A stretch of 64,000 nt of DNA. Origin: Bacteroidota bacterium. Its GTDB lineage: Bacteria; Bacteroidota; Bacteroidia; 2-12-FULL-35-15. The notes under the pieces are model-generated. The model saw nothing but the letters and a program-made list of their open reading frames with translations. It did not search any database and was not told the DNA's origin. The DNA lies in NCBI GenBank assembly GCA_947479085.1, contig CANJYB010000002.1:124001-188000 (forward strand). The letters run 5' to 3'. A program made the translations under genes and the position numbers. Shown here piece after piece: positions 1 through 9,212 of this stretch; the stretch's first letter is position 1, and each line of letters opens with the position of its first letter.

Positions 1-674
1 ATATTAGGTGTTGCGTTACTTAAAGTAATTAATCCAGGTGTTTCGGTATGTTGTTGTGCAATAATTAATGCAGATGCGGTCATATCTGGTAATAAATCGC
101 AGTCTTGAGAACCATCGGGGCAATAGCAACCTGCACCGTTGGCAGCAGAACAAGGCCCGAATACAATTGGGTCTGCAGGAGGATTAGCTGCAAAAGTCAC
201 AGAAAAGGAGTTTAAGTTTCCAAAGTCACCTGGTACTTCGTCTATAATTGCAAGATACCAAACGCCATTTGGATTTTGGTTGTTGTTTAGATTGTTAATA
301 GAAGAGACAGGCACATAAGTTCCTGTAAAAGGTGCGGAAGCAGAGGTTACGTTTCCATTAACTCCATTCATAGCAAAACAGCTATTGGTGAAGTTATCTC
401 CGCCACCTCCATTATTGTTGGTTAATGACATGAAAGTAGAATCAGGTGACATTAACCGAATGTCTATATCTCCGTCATAAGTATGAGTAAGGTTCACACA
501 TACCTGGTATAACCCAAAAGAATTGTCTATCTGTGAAGGCAGCCCTGAGACTGTAACAGGAAAGTACCGAAGGGTATTGTCATCTGTAATGGCTCCTCCT
601 GCGCTATTGGTAAATGTCTGTGCATTCAAAAACACAGGAGCCAGAAATAAAAAGGATAGTATAAGTTTTTTCAT
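1..674 (-). CDS. Secreted P-domain protein, 3' end outside window
   Basis: The gene starts at 674 on the minus strand and runs off base 1, so the C-terminus is missing. The first 19 residues (MKKLILSFLFLAPVFLNAQ) are a clear signal peptide. Residues from about 30 to 135 resemble the proprotein-convertase P-domain: a beta-rich stretch with 'YDGDIDIRLMSPDST', a Gly/Asn-rich loop and 'NPNGVWYLAIIDE'. A Cys-rich linker follows with 'CPDGSQDCDLLPD' and 'LSNATPNI'. In Bacteroidota secreted proteins I know, that linker leads into a lysyl-oxidase-like domain and a T9SS sorting domain, but neither is visible here, so this continuation is inference. The product is probably exported and cell-surface or extracellular. 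There is no gene between it and the purF-like gene (130 bp gap). Confidence 0.75.
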   Translation of the reverse strand, partial: MKKLILSFLFLAPVFLNAQTFTNSAGGAITDDNTLRYFPVTVSGLPSQIDNSFGLYQVCVNLTHTYDGDIDIRLMSPDSTFMSLTNNNGGGGDNFTNSCFAMNGVNGNVTSASAPFTGTYVPVSSINNLNNNQNPNGVWYLAIIDEVPGDFGNLNSFSVTFAANPPADPIVFGPCSAANGAGCYCPDGSQDCDLLPDMTASALIIAQQHTETPGLITLSNATPN

Positions 675-804
675 TTGGTTAAAGATTTAAGTTAGTAGAA
701 TACAATAGTAGAAAAAAATAATGTAAAACGCAATATTTTTGCCTAACAATTAAATCGGTCAACTAAATAATAAATAACTCAGATGAAAATAGAATAGCAA
801 TGAG

Positions 805-2706
805 TTAGTAAGCCCTAACATTTTTACCTTCCATATAATTAATGAAAGATTTATTCACCACTTTGTTCCCTCCAGGAGTAGGATATTTTCCTGTAAAATA
901 CCAGTCACCTGTATGATTAGGACAGGCATTATGCAATCCTTCTATGGTTTGATAAATTATTTCCACTTCAGCATTGGTGCCTTCCGGGCGCAAAAGCTCT
1001 GATATTTTTTTAGAAATATCTTCCGGTGTAAACGGTGCATATATTTCCTTAACCACATTAATTATTTTCTCTTTTGGTAAACTTTCCTGGGCTTTTGCTT
1101 TTTCATATAATTCATCCAAAAGGTTTTCTTTAAAATTATCTTTCAATAATTGCACAGCAGCCTGAAAGGCAATAAAATCGCCAAGTTTTGCCATGTCAAT
1201 CCCGTAACAATCAGGGTAACGTATTTGAGGAGCAGAGGAAACGATTACAATTTTTCTTGGTCCTAATCTATCCAGTATTTTAATAATGCTTTGCTTTAAA
1301 GTGGTACCACGAACTATGGAATCATCAACCACCACAAGGCTATCAATTCCTCTTTTCACTACTCCATAAGTGGTATCATATACGTGGGCAACCATTTCAT
1401 CACGTTGCGAATCATTGGTAATAAAGGTTCGCAGCTTTGCATCCTTTATTGCAATTTTATGAATGCGTGGCTGTATAGAAAGAATTTCACCTAACTCAGG
1501 GTCGCGAACGGCTGAACCCATTTGCAATATCTTATGTTTTTTTATCGTGTTGGCATAATGATGTAATCCTTCCACTAAGCCACCAAAGGCTACTTCTGCT
1601 GTGTTTGGAATATATGAAAAAACAGTGTTCTTTAAATCGTAATCCACAGACTTTAATACAGCCGGACAAAGTTGTTTACCAAGTTGTTGTCTTTCCTGGT
1701 ATATATCTGCATCGCTTCCTCTTGAGAAATAAATGCGTTCGAAAGAGCAGGATGTTTTTTTAGCAGAAGAAATAATTTCCTGTTCAGAACAGGTCCCGTC
1801 TCTTTTAATTATTAAAGCATGCCCGGGAGTTAGTTGCTTTACGCTTTCTATAGGAACATTAAATGCAGTTTGAATAACTGGTCGTTCGGAAGTAACTACC
1901 ACCACTTCATCATCTGAGTAATAAAATGAAGGTCGTATTCCATTCGGGTCGCGAAGTACAAATGCATCTCCATGACCAAATAAACCGGCCATGGTATACC
2001 CACCGTCCCATTTTTTACTTGCAGCTTTTAATATTCTTTGTACATCCAGGTGTTTGGCAATAAGCCCTGAAATTTCTGCTTTGGAATAACCTTCTTTTTT
2101 AAATTGCTTGAACAACCGTTCATTTTCATTGTCCAGAAAATGCCCGATTTTCTCCATTACTGTTACCGTATCATTTTTTTCTTTCGGGTGTTGGCCTAAT
2201 TCTACCAGTTGGTCAAAGAGTTCGTCCACATTGGTAAGATTAAAATTACCTGCTACTACCAGGTTTCGGGTCATCCAGTTGTTCTGACGTAAAAAAGGAT
2301 GACAGTTTTCCATGCTGTTGCCACCAAAAGTACCGTAACGCAAGTGGCCTAAAAACAATTCTCCTGTATAAGGTAAATTCTTTTTCAGCCATTCCGAATC
2401 TTTTAGTTTTTCAGGATGATGTTTGTGCACATCTTCAAAGCGGGCATTTATTTTTGAGAATATTTCTTTTATTGCTCGACTACCGGTGGCCCTGCTTCTG
2501 CTGATATACCTTGTTCCTGGCTCCACATCAAATTTAATGTTGGCTACACCTGCTCCATCCTGCCCACGATTATGCTGTTTTTCCATCAGCAAATACAATT
2601 TGTTTAAACCATAGAGGGGAGTATTGTATTTTTCGATGTAATAATCCAATGGTTTAAGCAAACGAATCATTGCTATTCCGCATTCGTGTTTTATTTCATC
2701 ACTCAT
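805..2706 (-). CDS. purF: Amidophosphoribosyltransferase-like protein (long Bacteroidota form)
   Basis: The 633-residue protein has an N-terminal class II glutamine amidotransferase (Ntn hydrolase) domain and a C-terminal phosphoribosyltransferase domain. Cys9 in 'HECGIAM' is the expected nucleophile, exposed after removal of a short propeptide. 'QHNRGQDGAG' and 'GHLRYGT' are typical substrate motifs of the glutaminase domain, and 'SLVVVDDSIVRGTT' is the PRPP-binding loop. The family catalyses the first committed step of purine synthesis, PRPP plus glutamine to phosphoribosylamine. At 633 residues it is longer than the usual ~470-500. Bacteroidota often carry such a long form beside a standard PurF, so whether this is the main enzyme is uncertain. 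It appears to be a single gene; purS and purM lie elsewhere in the window. Confidence 0.85.
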   Translation of the reverse strand: MSDEIKHECGIAMIRLLKPLDYYIEKYNTPLYGLNKLYLLMEKQHNRGQDGAGVANIKFDVEPGTRYISRSRATGSRAIKEIFSKINARFEDVHKHHPEKLKDSEWLKKNLPYTGELFLGHLRYGTFGGNSMENCHPFLRQNNWMTRNLVVAGNFNLTNVDELFDQLVELGQHPKEKNDTVTVMEKIGHFLDNENERLFKQFKKEGYSKAEISGLIAKHLDVQRILKAASKKWDGGYTMAGLFGHGDAFVLRDPNGIRPSFYYSDDEVVVVTSERPVIQTAFNVPIESVKQLTPGHALIIKRDGTCSEQEIISSAKKTSCSFERIYFSRGSDADIYQERQQLGKQLCPAVLKSVDYDLKNTVFSYIPNTAEVAFGGLVEGLHHYANTIKKHKILQMGSAVRDPELGEILSIQPRIHKIAIKDAKLRTFITNDSQRDEMVAHVYDTTYGVVKRGIDSLVVVDDSIVRGTTLKQSIIKILDRLGPRKIVIVSSAPQIRYPDCYGIDMAKLGDFIAFQAAVQLLKDNFKENLLDELYEKAKAQESLPKEKIINVVKEIYAPFTPEDISKKISELLRPEGTNAEVEIIYQTIEGLHNACPNHTGDWYFTGKYPTPGGNKVVNKSFINYMEGKNVRAY

Positions 2707-2861
2707 AATAAATTGGTTTTTGGTATTAGGGAATGCAAATTTACGCTTTTTATTAAAGCAAATGGAGGGATAAAGTTGCGGAATTACTAATCATCAGAGT
2801 AAAACCCTTAATAGGTCTTTTCTGCCTATTCAGCAATAATTACGGTATATCTGACAATAAA

Positions 2862-4028
2862 TTAATTGCCGTACATTTCCATTGCAGCGTCCAGGTAATA
2901 GTTTAAATCAGTAGGGTGATTATTATCTTTTCTTTTCTCCCGTTTTTTACCCAATCTAACCACAATCACCTTTTTATCCGGTATGCAAACAATGTATTGC
3001 CCTAAAATTCCTCTTGCATAGAAAATACGGTGCCCTTTATAATCCGGAATTAACCACCATGAATAACCATATTTTTGGTTTTTATTTCCGTCATCATCCA
3101 GCAGTTCGGCAGGTTTGATAGAATTAAGAACGTAATCAACATCAATCAATTGTTTGCCATTACACTTACCACTATCTAAATACAATTTACCAAGCCTTGC
3201 AAAATCCCGGGCATTGGAATTAAAACAACAATACGATTTTTCCATTCCATCCTCATGGTCAAGACCCCAGAAAGCGTTGTTTTTGGCTCCGATGGGTTGC
3301 CAGATCTTTTCAGAAAAATAATCAGCCAGTTTTTTACTTGTTGCTTTTTCAATGATAAAACCAAGCAGTTCGGAATTCCCGCTCAGATATTTGAATTGTT
3401 TTCCGGGTTCTTCGGTTACTTTATATTTATAAGTCAGCTTTTTAATATCGCTTCCATAATAAGCGGCAGCAGGGTAGGCAAGGGGGTTCACATAATCTTC
3501 ATCAAAATTAATTCCTGAACTCATCGTGAGTAAATGTTTAATGGTCAGTTTTGCATTATCCCCTTCTTTAAATTCAGGCAGAAAATCACCCACCGGTTCC
3601 TCCACCGATTTTATTTTACCATCATCTATAGCAGCCCCTATAAGCATACTGGTAAATGATTTGGCCATGGAGAAAGAATTGGTATGTGAGTCGGCATCAA
3701 ATCCATCCCAGTATTGTTCATGAATGATGGAATCGTTTTTAATTATTAAATACGCAATGGTTCCCATATCAGTAAACTGTTTAAGGTGTTCTGCTGAAAT
3801 GGATTTGCTGTTATCAAATTTTGAAACAGGCCATTCTTTTACAGTTCCTGCTTTTACTTCCCTGTTTTCAAATATTTTATATTCATCAATGGCGGGACCC
3901 GAACGACCTTTCAAATAGGTATTTGCAACTCCTTTATATAAATACGTTTTGCCCGAAACAAGAATGGCAATGTTCAGCAAAACAAAAATGATTAAAAACC
4001 ATTTCCCTATTTTTTTCAGAATTCTCAT
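2862..4028 (-). CDS. Serine hydrolase, beta-lactamase/class C PBP family
   Basis: The preferred start is the ATG at 4028 (MRILKKIGKWF), because the 15 residues upstream in the longer frame do not look like a leader. The next ~25 residues form a single hydrophobic segment, an N-terminal anchor or uncleaved signal. The catalytic SxxK tetrad of the class C beta-lactamase/DD-peptidase fold is 'SMAK' (Ser120, Lys123 from this start). 'YLSGNSELLGFII' supplies the Tyr motif and 'ARGILGQY' occupies the KTG-like position. Such proteins act in the periplasm on peptidoglycan or on ester/amide substrates. The substrate cannot be read from sequence, and the absence of a canonical KTG suggests an esterase-like hydrolase rather than a drug-resistance enzyme. 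About 388 residues. Confidence 0.85.
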   Translation of the reverse strand: MRILKKIGKWFLIIFVLLNIAILVSGKTYLYKGVANTYLKGRSGPAIDEYKIFENREVKAGTVKEWPVSKFDNSKSISAEHLKQFTDMGTIAYLIIKNDSIIHEQYWDGFDADSHTNSFSMAKSFTSMLIGAAIDDGKIKSVEEPVGDFLPEFKEGDNAKLTIKHLLTMSSGINFDEDYVNPLAYPAAAYYGSDIKKLTYKYKVTEEPGKQFKYLSGNSELLGFIIEKATSKKLADYFSEKIWQPIGAKNNAFWGLDHEDGMEKSYCCFNSNARDFARLGKLYLDSGKCNGKQLIDVDYVLNSIKPAELLDDDGNKNQKYGYSWWLIPDYKGHRIFYARGILGQYIVCIPDKKVIVVRLGKKREKRKDNNHPTDLNYYLDAAMEMYGN

Positions 4029-4080
4029 AATGATAGATGTATTGATGGAATATTTTAAACAAAAATACTTCAATTAATTG

Positions 4081-4116
4081 AAACAAAAAAAAGAGGGGTA
4101 AATTAATTACCCCTCT
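4081..4116 (-). terminator. Intrinsic terminator of the T9SS VCBS gene
   Basis: A perfect 9-bp inverted repeat (4092-4100 pairing with 4108-4116, AGAGGGGTA/TACCCCTCT) is followed on the minus strand by a run of T (AAACAAAAAA on the plus strand at 4081-4090). It lies downstream of the minus-strand gene at 4190-7372. Confidence 0.7.
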
Positions 4117-4151
4117 CCTGTTATTTAAATTTCAAGTTTCCCACCAGTTGC

Positions 4152-4185
4152 CCCCTCTCCTTTGGAGAGGGGATTAAGGGGTGAG
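4152..4185. repeat. Short GC-rich palindrome of an interspersed Bacteroidota repeat
   Basis: CCCCTCTCC-TTT-GGAGAGGGG (4152-4172) is a perfect 9-bp stem with a 3-nt loop, followed by ATTAAGGGGTGAGG. There is no T tract, so it is not a terminator. I recognise the motif as a short palindrome scattered between genes in many Bacteroidota genomes. It sits between the stop of the VCBS gene and the true terminator. Confidence 0.55.
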
Positions 4186-4189
4186 GTTA

Positions 4190-7100
4190 TTATTTCGTCA
4201 ATACCAGTTTCTGAACGGTTTTTTCAGTGCCAGCTTTGATAGTTAATAAATAAGTTCCTGCATTTACATCACTTACATTTAACTGAACATTTTGTCCTGC
4301 AGTTGGTTTGTCAATAGACCAGGTAGATACCAAACGACCTGTGACATCGCTTAATTCAATAACCGCCATTGAACTTACTCCATTTACAAAAGAAACATTT
4401 ACCAAACCTGTTGAAGGGTTAGGATACACCTGAATTCCATTGTTTATGGTAACGTTATCAATTCCAACAGAACTAATTGTTGCAATAACCGGTATTCTTG
4501 GACTTGTACATACTACAGGAGGCTGAGTTACCACCCATTCGTAAAAATAATAATATGCTGTAGAGCTGGTGGTGGTGCCTGTCCAGCCGTTGGTAAGATT
4601 AATCAAACCGGCTATTCCATAAGGATAAACAACACCTGCATTACTTCTTTGCAACACAGGAGCAGCGCCTCCAAAACTTGTAGTATTCACAGTTCCGTTT
4701 GTAGTTAAACGATAACCTGTTCCAACTGCCAACGGGAAGTTAAGAGTGATTACAGTGGAATCAACAGGAATATTTATTGATAATGAATTGATAACTGTTC
4801 CTGATGAATTTTTTAATTGAATCTCACGTGTTCCTGCTGTATTTGTATACACTTTTACAGAAACAAGAGTGGACGCTACAATAACATTAAAATCAATTCC
4901 TCCGTTTGTTCCGTTACCTCCGCTGTACAAGCTTGCTCCTGTATGGTAAGGTTGACCAGTATTGCCATTCATTCCTCCGTTCGTTGTAGCTTCTTCCACA
5001 TAATAAGTAGTGGTGGAGCTAATAAAAGGAGTGGTATAATTAGCACCTGTTCCTAATAATGTTCCTGCCGAAGGAAGGTCGTACCATGAAAGAGCGCCAC
5101 CATTGCTGGTTGCTGATAAAGTAAGTGCTGCCGCTACAGGTGAAGAAGCTCCTGTTCCGGTTGGAGATGGTGCTGGTAAAACAGTTACAGTAGAAGGTAA
5201 TGAACTGGCTGTTCCGCAAGCTCCCCCTGAAGTGGTAACAGTATATGCCCCGGATTCCATAGGTGTGATTACTTGTGTATTGGACGAAAATCCTGAAGGA
5301 CCTGACCATGCATAAGTGGTGCCTGTACTGCTAGTTAATGTTATTGTTCCCGGGCAAGCTGCATTGCTGGTAGATGCACTTATAGTTGGAACCCCTGTTG
5401 GGTTTAAAACCACTGTTGCTGCAGGAGAAATGTTGGTACATCCTGCTGCATTGGTAACCATTACCGTATAGTTTCCTGCATTGGCACCGGTTACAGTAAT
5501 AGATGGTGTGTTGGCACTGTTCGACCATAAATAAGAAGTGAACCCTGCCGCTGCTGTAAGTGTTTGTTGTTGGTTAGAACATAATGAATAAGGTCCGGGA
5601 GCCAATGTGTTTCCAACCAAGGTACATCCTCCTTCTATCACGGTTACAAACTGGTCGGCTACTAAATTGGTAAGGTGATTGGTAAACTGGTGAGAAGGCC
5701 AGTCGATACGGGCAGAGTCAACAGTTGTTGCAGAGCCAATTCCAAAATGTAACTGCATACTGTTAGATGTTCCGTAAGCATCTCCTGCGCGTACTTCGCG
5801 TATTTGTTTTCCCCATGGGCCGTAAATTGTAACACGGGCACCTATTGCATCCACATTACTTACTGTTCCGGTAAGGTTAAAAGTGATATAATGATTAGCA
5901 TTTGCGGTAGTATTCAAATATAAAACATCATCTGTAGTTGTAGGTGTATTGTAAACATTCCCATAGGATACATATACATCCATTTTTCCATCGTGATTCA
6001 AATCACCTGAACCGAATGAAAGCATTCCGTTAGAAGCAGATGGAAATGGAGTATTAACTAAAGTAAAAGTAGAGTTCCCGTTGTTATGGTACATTACATA
6101 GGAATCTCCGCCACCGCCTCCGGTAACTAATATATCAATAAATCCATCGTTATCAAAATCTTCAACGGTAGATTCTATCGGGTCCATACCTCCTGCAATG
6201 GCAGTAGAGGTGGTATTAAATCCAGAAGCAATGGTAATGTCGGTGTACATTCCTGCTCCGTTATTTTGTAAGACCTGTCCATTTTCTCCGTGGTTGGTCA
6301 TTACTACATCAAAATCTCCATCATTGTCTATGTCTCCAAAACTTGTTGTCCAGGTTTGTTTGTAATTTCCTGCTGTAGCTTCTATGCCAAATGTAGCAGC
6401 ACTTTCAGTAAAAATTCCGGAACCGTTATTTAAAAACAAACGGTCTCTTCTGCGTTGGTCGGATGCGCTGGAAGCTGACTGACGGCAATGTGCAATATAA
6501 AAATCAAGGTCACCATCGTTATCAAAATCTACCCAAACACTGCCGTAGTTTCCTGAATCATAAGGGTCGCCACCAACAGTTAAGCCCGGATTAATTTCGG
6601 TATTAAATACAATGGTTTGATTTACGGACCATCCGGTATAAGTTCCTGAACCTACAACAGAAGTAACATTAACTACAAGGGTTGTACCTACAAACGATGT
6701 AACAGTACCGGTCATGTAATTTAAACCATCGTAACCCACTTGTACGGTTTGTCCGGCAGTTATTGCCAAACCAGCAGCAGTAGTAAATGTTTTAGAACCT
6801 AAACCAATAGTGTTTGAAGTATTGGACCTTACAATGCGTGCTAAATTTCCTGCACCATCATTGATGTAAATTTTTTCAAAATTCACATCATCACAAACTC
6901 CAACATCAGCCCATCCGTCATTATTAAAATCTCCGAAGGTTACATTCTGAACAAAATAACCTGGTGACAAAGTAGTAGTGGTGGAAGTAACCACACCTGC
7001 ATTGTAAAATAATTTTACAAGATAAAGTGTACCGTTGGTTCCGGTAACAACATCTTTCCATCCGTTATGATCCACGTCAGCAGCAGCCATTCCCCAAACG

Positions 7101-7372
7101 CGGGAGCCTCCTGAAATGTTTCCTAAACTTGTACGTGTGTAAGTACCGTTCTGGTTTTGTAATTCGAGTACCAATGTAGTGCTCTGGTCCATGATTAACA
7201 TGTCGTCCAGCCCGTCATTGTTTACATCAACAACAGTAAGTGCACAACCGCTATGCGTGGCGGTGGTTATCAAACTGTTGGAATTTGTAAATACAAATTG
7301 CGCTTTGGCTGTGTACCCAACACATACCATTGCAGCTAATGCAAAAGATTTTAATAATGTAGTTTTTTTCAT
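4190..7372 (-). CDS. T9SS-secreted VCBS/FG-GAP repeat protein with ASPIC/UnbV domain
   Basis: This 1060-residue surface or secreted protein starts with a 24-residue signal peptide ending at 'YTAKAQ'. From about residue 45 to 480 it has at least seven calcium-binding-type loops of the FG-GAP/VCBS propeller (for example DVNNDGLDD, DFDNDGDLD, DIDNDGDFD, DLNHDGKMD). An ASPIC/UnbV domain follows (about 490-580, with 'AIGARVTIYGPWGKQIREV' and 'LHFGIG'). Next come Ig-like segments ('CSNQQQTLTA', 'SYLWSN') and a Ser/Thr-rich region. The last ~80 residues are a type A T9SS sorting domain beginning 'VYPNPSTGLVNV' and ending 'KTVQKLVLTK'. It is probably exported by T9SS and attached to the outer surface. 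The ligand is unknown. A 55-residue insertion near 200-260 ('TAGQTVQVGYDG') interrupts the propeller repeats. Confidence 0.9.
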   Translation of the reverse strand: MKKTTLLKSFALAAMVCVGYTAKAQFVFTNSNSLITTATHSGCALTVVDVNNDGLDDMLIMDQSTTLVLELQNQNGTYTRTSLGNISGGSRVWGMAAADVDHNGWKDVVTGTNGTLYLVKLFYNAGVVTSTTTTLSPGYFVQNVTFGDFNNDGWADVGVCDDVNFEKIYINDGAGNLARIVRSNTSNTIGLGSKTFTTAAGLAITAGQTVQVGYDGLNYMTGTVTSFVGTTLVVNVTSVVGSGTYTGWSVNQTIVFNTEINPGLTVGGDPYDSGNYGSVWVDFDNDGDLDFYIAHCRQSASSASDQRRRDRLFLNNGSGIFTESAATFGIEATAGNYKQTWTTSFGDIDNDGDFDVVMTNHGENGQVLQNNGAGMYTDITIASGFNTTSTAIAGGMDPIESTVEDFDNDGFIDILVTGGGGGDSYVMYHNNGNSTFTLVNTPFPSASNGMLSFGSGDLNHDGKMDVYVSYGNVYNTPTTTDDVLYLNTTANANHYITFNLTGTVSNVDAIGARVTIYGPWGKQIREVRAGDAYGTSNSMQLHFGIGSATTVDSARIDWPSHQFTNHLTNLVADQFVTVIEGGCTLVGNTLAPGPYSLCSNQQQTLTAAAGFTSYLWSNSANTPSITVTGANAGNYTVMVTNAAGCTNISPAATVVLNPTGVPTISASTSNAACPGTITLTSSTGTTYAWSGPSGFSSNTQVITPMESGAYTVTTSGGACGTASSLPSTVTVLPAPSPTGTGASSPVAAALTLSATSNGGALSWYDLPSAGTLLGTGANYTTPFISSTTTYYVEEATTNGGMNGNTGQPYHTGASLYSGGNGTNGGIDFNVIVASTLVSVKVYTNTAGTREIQLKNSSGTVINSLSINIPVDSTVITLNFPLAVGTGYRLTTNGTVNTTSFGGAAPVLQRSNAGVVYPYGIAGLINLTNGWTGTTTSSTAYYYFYEWVVTQPPVVCTSPRIPVIATISSVGIDNVTINNGIQVYPNPSTGLVNVSFVNGVSSMAVIELSDVTGRLVSTWSIDKPTAGQNVQLNVSDVNAGTYLLTIKAGTEKTVQKLVLTK

Positions 7373-7495
7373 TTTGATTAGATTAGATTAGAACTTTGTT
7401 TAAGTGATTAAAATTTTACGGGATTAAAGGAAGCAATTATTTAATTAATAAACAAGTTTATTAGCCAAACAACGGGTTTTTGTGGTTAAGGGAAA

Positions 7496-7530
7496 CAAAA
7501 AAGCTTCCGGTAATAGCCGGAAGCTTTTTT
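7496..7530 (-). terminator. Bidirectional intrinsic terminator
   Basis: A 10-bp perfect stem AAGCTTCCGG (7501-7510) / CCGGAAGCTT (7517-7526) is flanked by an A run on the left and a T run on the right. It would terminate the minus-strand gene ending at 7556 and could also act in the other direction. Confidence 0.75.
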
Positions 7531-7555
7531 ATGGTCACTTATATGTGTTGGATTT

Positions 7556-8248
7556 TTATTGTAGTATTATTTTTTTATTCATCGTGTTTCCTTTTTCATC
7601 CGCCATTCTTACAAAATAAATTCCCTTTGCCACTCCACTCATATCAAGTGTAACCTGTTGGTTAGTCGTTTCTAGCTGTTGGATGGTATTTCCTAAAACA
7701 TCCGTTACGTTTATCAGGTGATTGTTTATCCTGTTCTTAGTCGATTGTTTTGTAAAGCTAATGGTTGTTTCTGAAGTGAACAGATTAGGTGCAATGGTGA
7801 ATAACGAAGAGGAAGAAACCGGATTTAAGAAACCAGTGACTAAGCAACCGCCTGCAGGAGCAAGACTATAATCATAATGTATGGAGATACAGGTATCGAA
7901 GCTCGGAATTCCACCGCCTATGGATATGTTAGAACCTGGTTCTATAATTATATGATGTATACCTCCGCTCATATTCAAATATGCACCGGCTTTAACATAA
8001 ATACTATCTGCACCTCCACCGGTATTCATAACAGCACCCTGTTCGAGGTATACATTAAATATTCCACCTCCCGAATTGAGCGTATCGCCTGCACAAACCC
8101 ATTGAGGAGTAAAACCACCGTTTACAGTTTGTGTGGTATATACCACATTGGCAGTAGCCGGAATAACAGGATTACATTGGCTATAAATGCTATTGGATAA
8201 AACAATACAGCTAATTAGAAATAGAGATTTCAGTATTATTGTTTTCAT
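7556..8248 (-). CDS. Small T9SS-sorted secreted protein
   Basis: The start is set at the ATG at 8248 (MKTIILKSLFLISCIVLSN), because the 25 residues upstream are basic and derive from a terminator region, while this Met opens a good signal peptide ending near 'IYSQ'. The mature part (about 25-140) is a Gly-rich pattern with repeated 'N-x-G-G-G' turns ('LNSGGGIFNVYLE', 'MNTGGGADSIYVK', 'LNMSGGIHHIII'), suggesting a short right-handed beta-helix. The C-terminal ~75 residues form a T9SS sorting domain with 'DVLGNTIQQL', 'DMSGVAKGIYFVRM' and final 'NKKIILQ'. About 230 residues. Its function on the surface is unknown. The sorting tail closely resembles a broken fragment at 59638-59766. Confidence 0.8.
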   Translation of the reverse strand: MKTIILKSLFLISCIVLSNSIYSQCNPVIPATANVVYTTQTVNGGFTPQWVCAGDTLNSGGGIFNVYLEQGAVMNTGGGADSIYVKAGAYLNMSGGIHHIIIEPGSNISIGGGIPSFDTCISIHYDYSLAPAGGCLVTGFLNPVSSSSLFTIAPNLFTSETTISFTKQSTKNRINNHLINVTDVLGNTIQQLETTNQQVTLDMSGVAKGIYFVRMADEKGNTMNKKIILQ

Positions 8249-8293
8249 AATGTTTGGTTTTTTAATTTTCCGTAAAATTAACTTATTCTTCCT

Positions 8294-8338
8294 CAAAAAA
8301 CAAAACCTCCCGCTCTTTTTCAAAAGTGGGAGGTTTTG
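8294..8338 (-). terminator. Intrinsic terminator
   Basis: CAAAACCTCCC (8301-8311) pairs with GGGAGGTTTTG (8328-8338), and the minus-strand read continues into a T run (plus-strand AAAAAA at 8295-8300). It lies downstream of the minus gene at 8388-9052 and overlaps the spurious upstream extension of the gene ending at 7556. Confidence 0.7.
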
Positions 8339-8347
8339 TTAAGTAAC

Positions 8348-8380
8348 AAAGGTACTACCTTTTTAAAAGGTAGTACCTTT
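8348..8380. repeat. Long perfect palindrome just after the stop codon
   Basis: A 16-bp inverted repeat (8348-8363 with 8365-8380, core GGTACTACC/GGTAGTACC) begins 8 bp past the stop of the minus-strand gene. It has no T tract of its own, so it may protect the 3' end or form a second hairpin before the terminator at 8294. Confidence 0.6.
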
Positions 8381-8387
8381 TGTTTTC

Positions 8388-9052
8388 CTAAACAATAATC
8401 ACCGAACACGGTTCGCTATCTGGTCCTGCTTCGCCAGTAGGACTCAGATAAAAACAAATTACCCAAAGTTTTTTACCAACTTTGTCAACTATTTGAGGAA
8501 GTTCAAATTCTGTTCTGCCTTCTTGTTGTTGAATCCGGTAATCATCCAATGGAGGTGCAGTTCCGGCTGCATCGGTATAACAAATTTTTAAACCTATGGC
8601 ACCTACTTTTGGCGGTTTTGCACTTTTTGCAGGTTGATTAGGATTAGCTGCAAAAAACACCGGTAATAAATGAGTATTACGAATACAGGAAACTACAGGG
8701 GCAAAATTAACTGCCGGAACAGGGGTTCTGCCTGTTTTTGGTTTCGGAATATCAAGGTTAGCATAATCAACAGTAGTTAGCGTTATGGAAGGATTAGATT
8801 TAATCTGCATTTGAACTCCATCCATTATTCGCTTGTCTTCATCATAGACAGTATTCATCTCGCCAATGGTAATTGTATTGTGGGCGTTTGGGTCGGTGTA
8901 GGCATCCATAAAAGGCCCCCAATCGGTCCAGTTAGTGGATAGTCCGTTTTTTGAGCTAATGGAATTCCCAGTTCCACATAGTTGATTGCGATATAGGCTA
9001 CAAATGCTTTAAACCTGAAATTAAACTGAAGTATTTTATTTGATAAAACCAT
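8388..9052 (-). CDS. Small helical + fibronectin III-like protein, frameshifted
   Basis: Two overlapping minus-strand frames make one gene. The N-terminal frame (start 9052, 'MVLSNKILQFNFRFKAFVAY') and the C-terminal frame (Met at 8909, 173 residues) join if the A6 tract at 8947-8952 is read as A7. This gives 'PLAQ-KNGLSTNWTDWGPF-MDAY' and a 221-residue product. The N-terminal half is helical. A Pro-rich linker ('KPKTGRTPVPAVNFAP') precedes a fibronectin type III-like C-terminal domain ending 'PDSEPCSVIIV'. There is no signal peptide. I recognise the architecture from a family of small uncharacterised Bacteroidota proteins; its function is unknown. The frameshift could be a sequencing error, transcript slippage or a real mutation. 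The 21-bp array at 9213 lies divergently upstream. Confidence 0.6.
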
Positions 9053-9212
9053 GTTGTTTTTTAGTTTCTTAAACTATTTTATTAAATTGTTATTAATTTA
9101 TTTTTACTCTTATTATTATATGTACTTAATTTTTACTGTTAAAATTCACACCTCTTTTTTTTGCTTTTCAATCCATATTTAATGATTTCTGACCGTTTTA
9201 CCTTGTTTTTGA

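Noticed and set aside
4152-4172. Terminator
   Set aside because: It has a perfect stem but no T tract, and a better terminator lies at 4081-4116.
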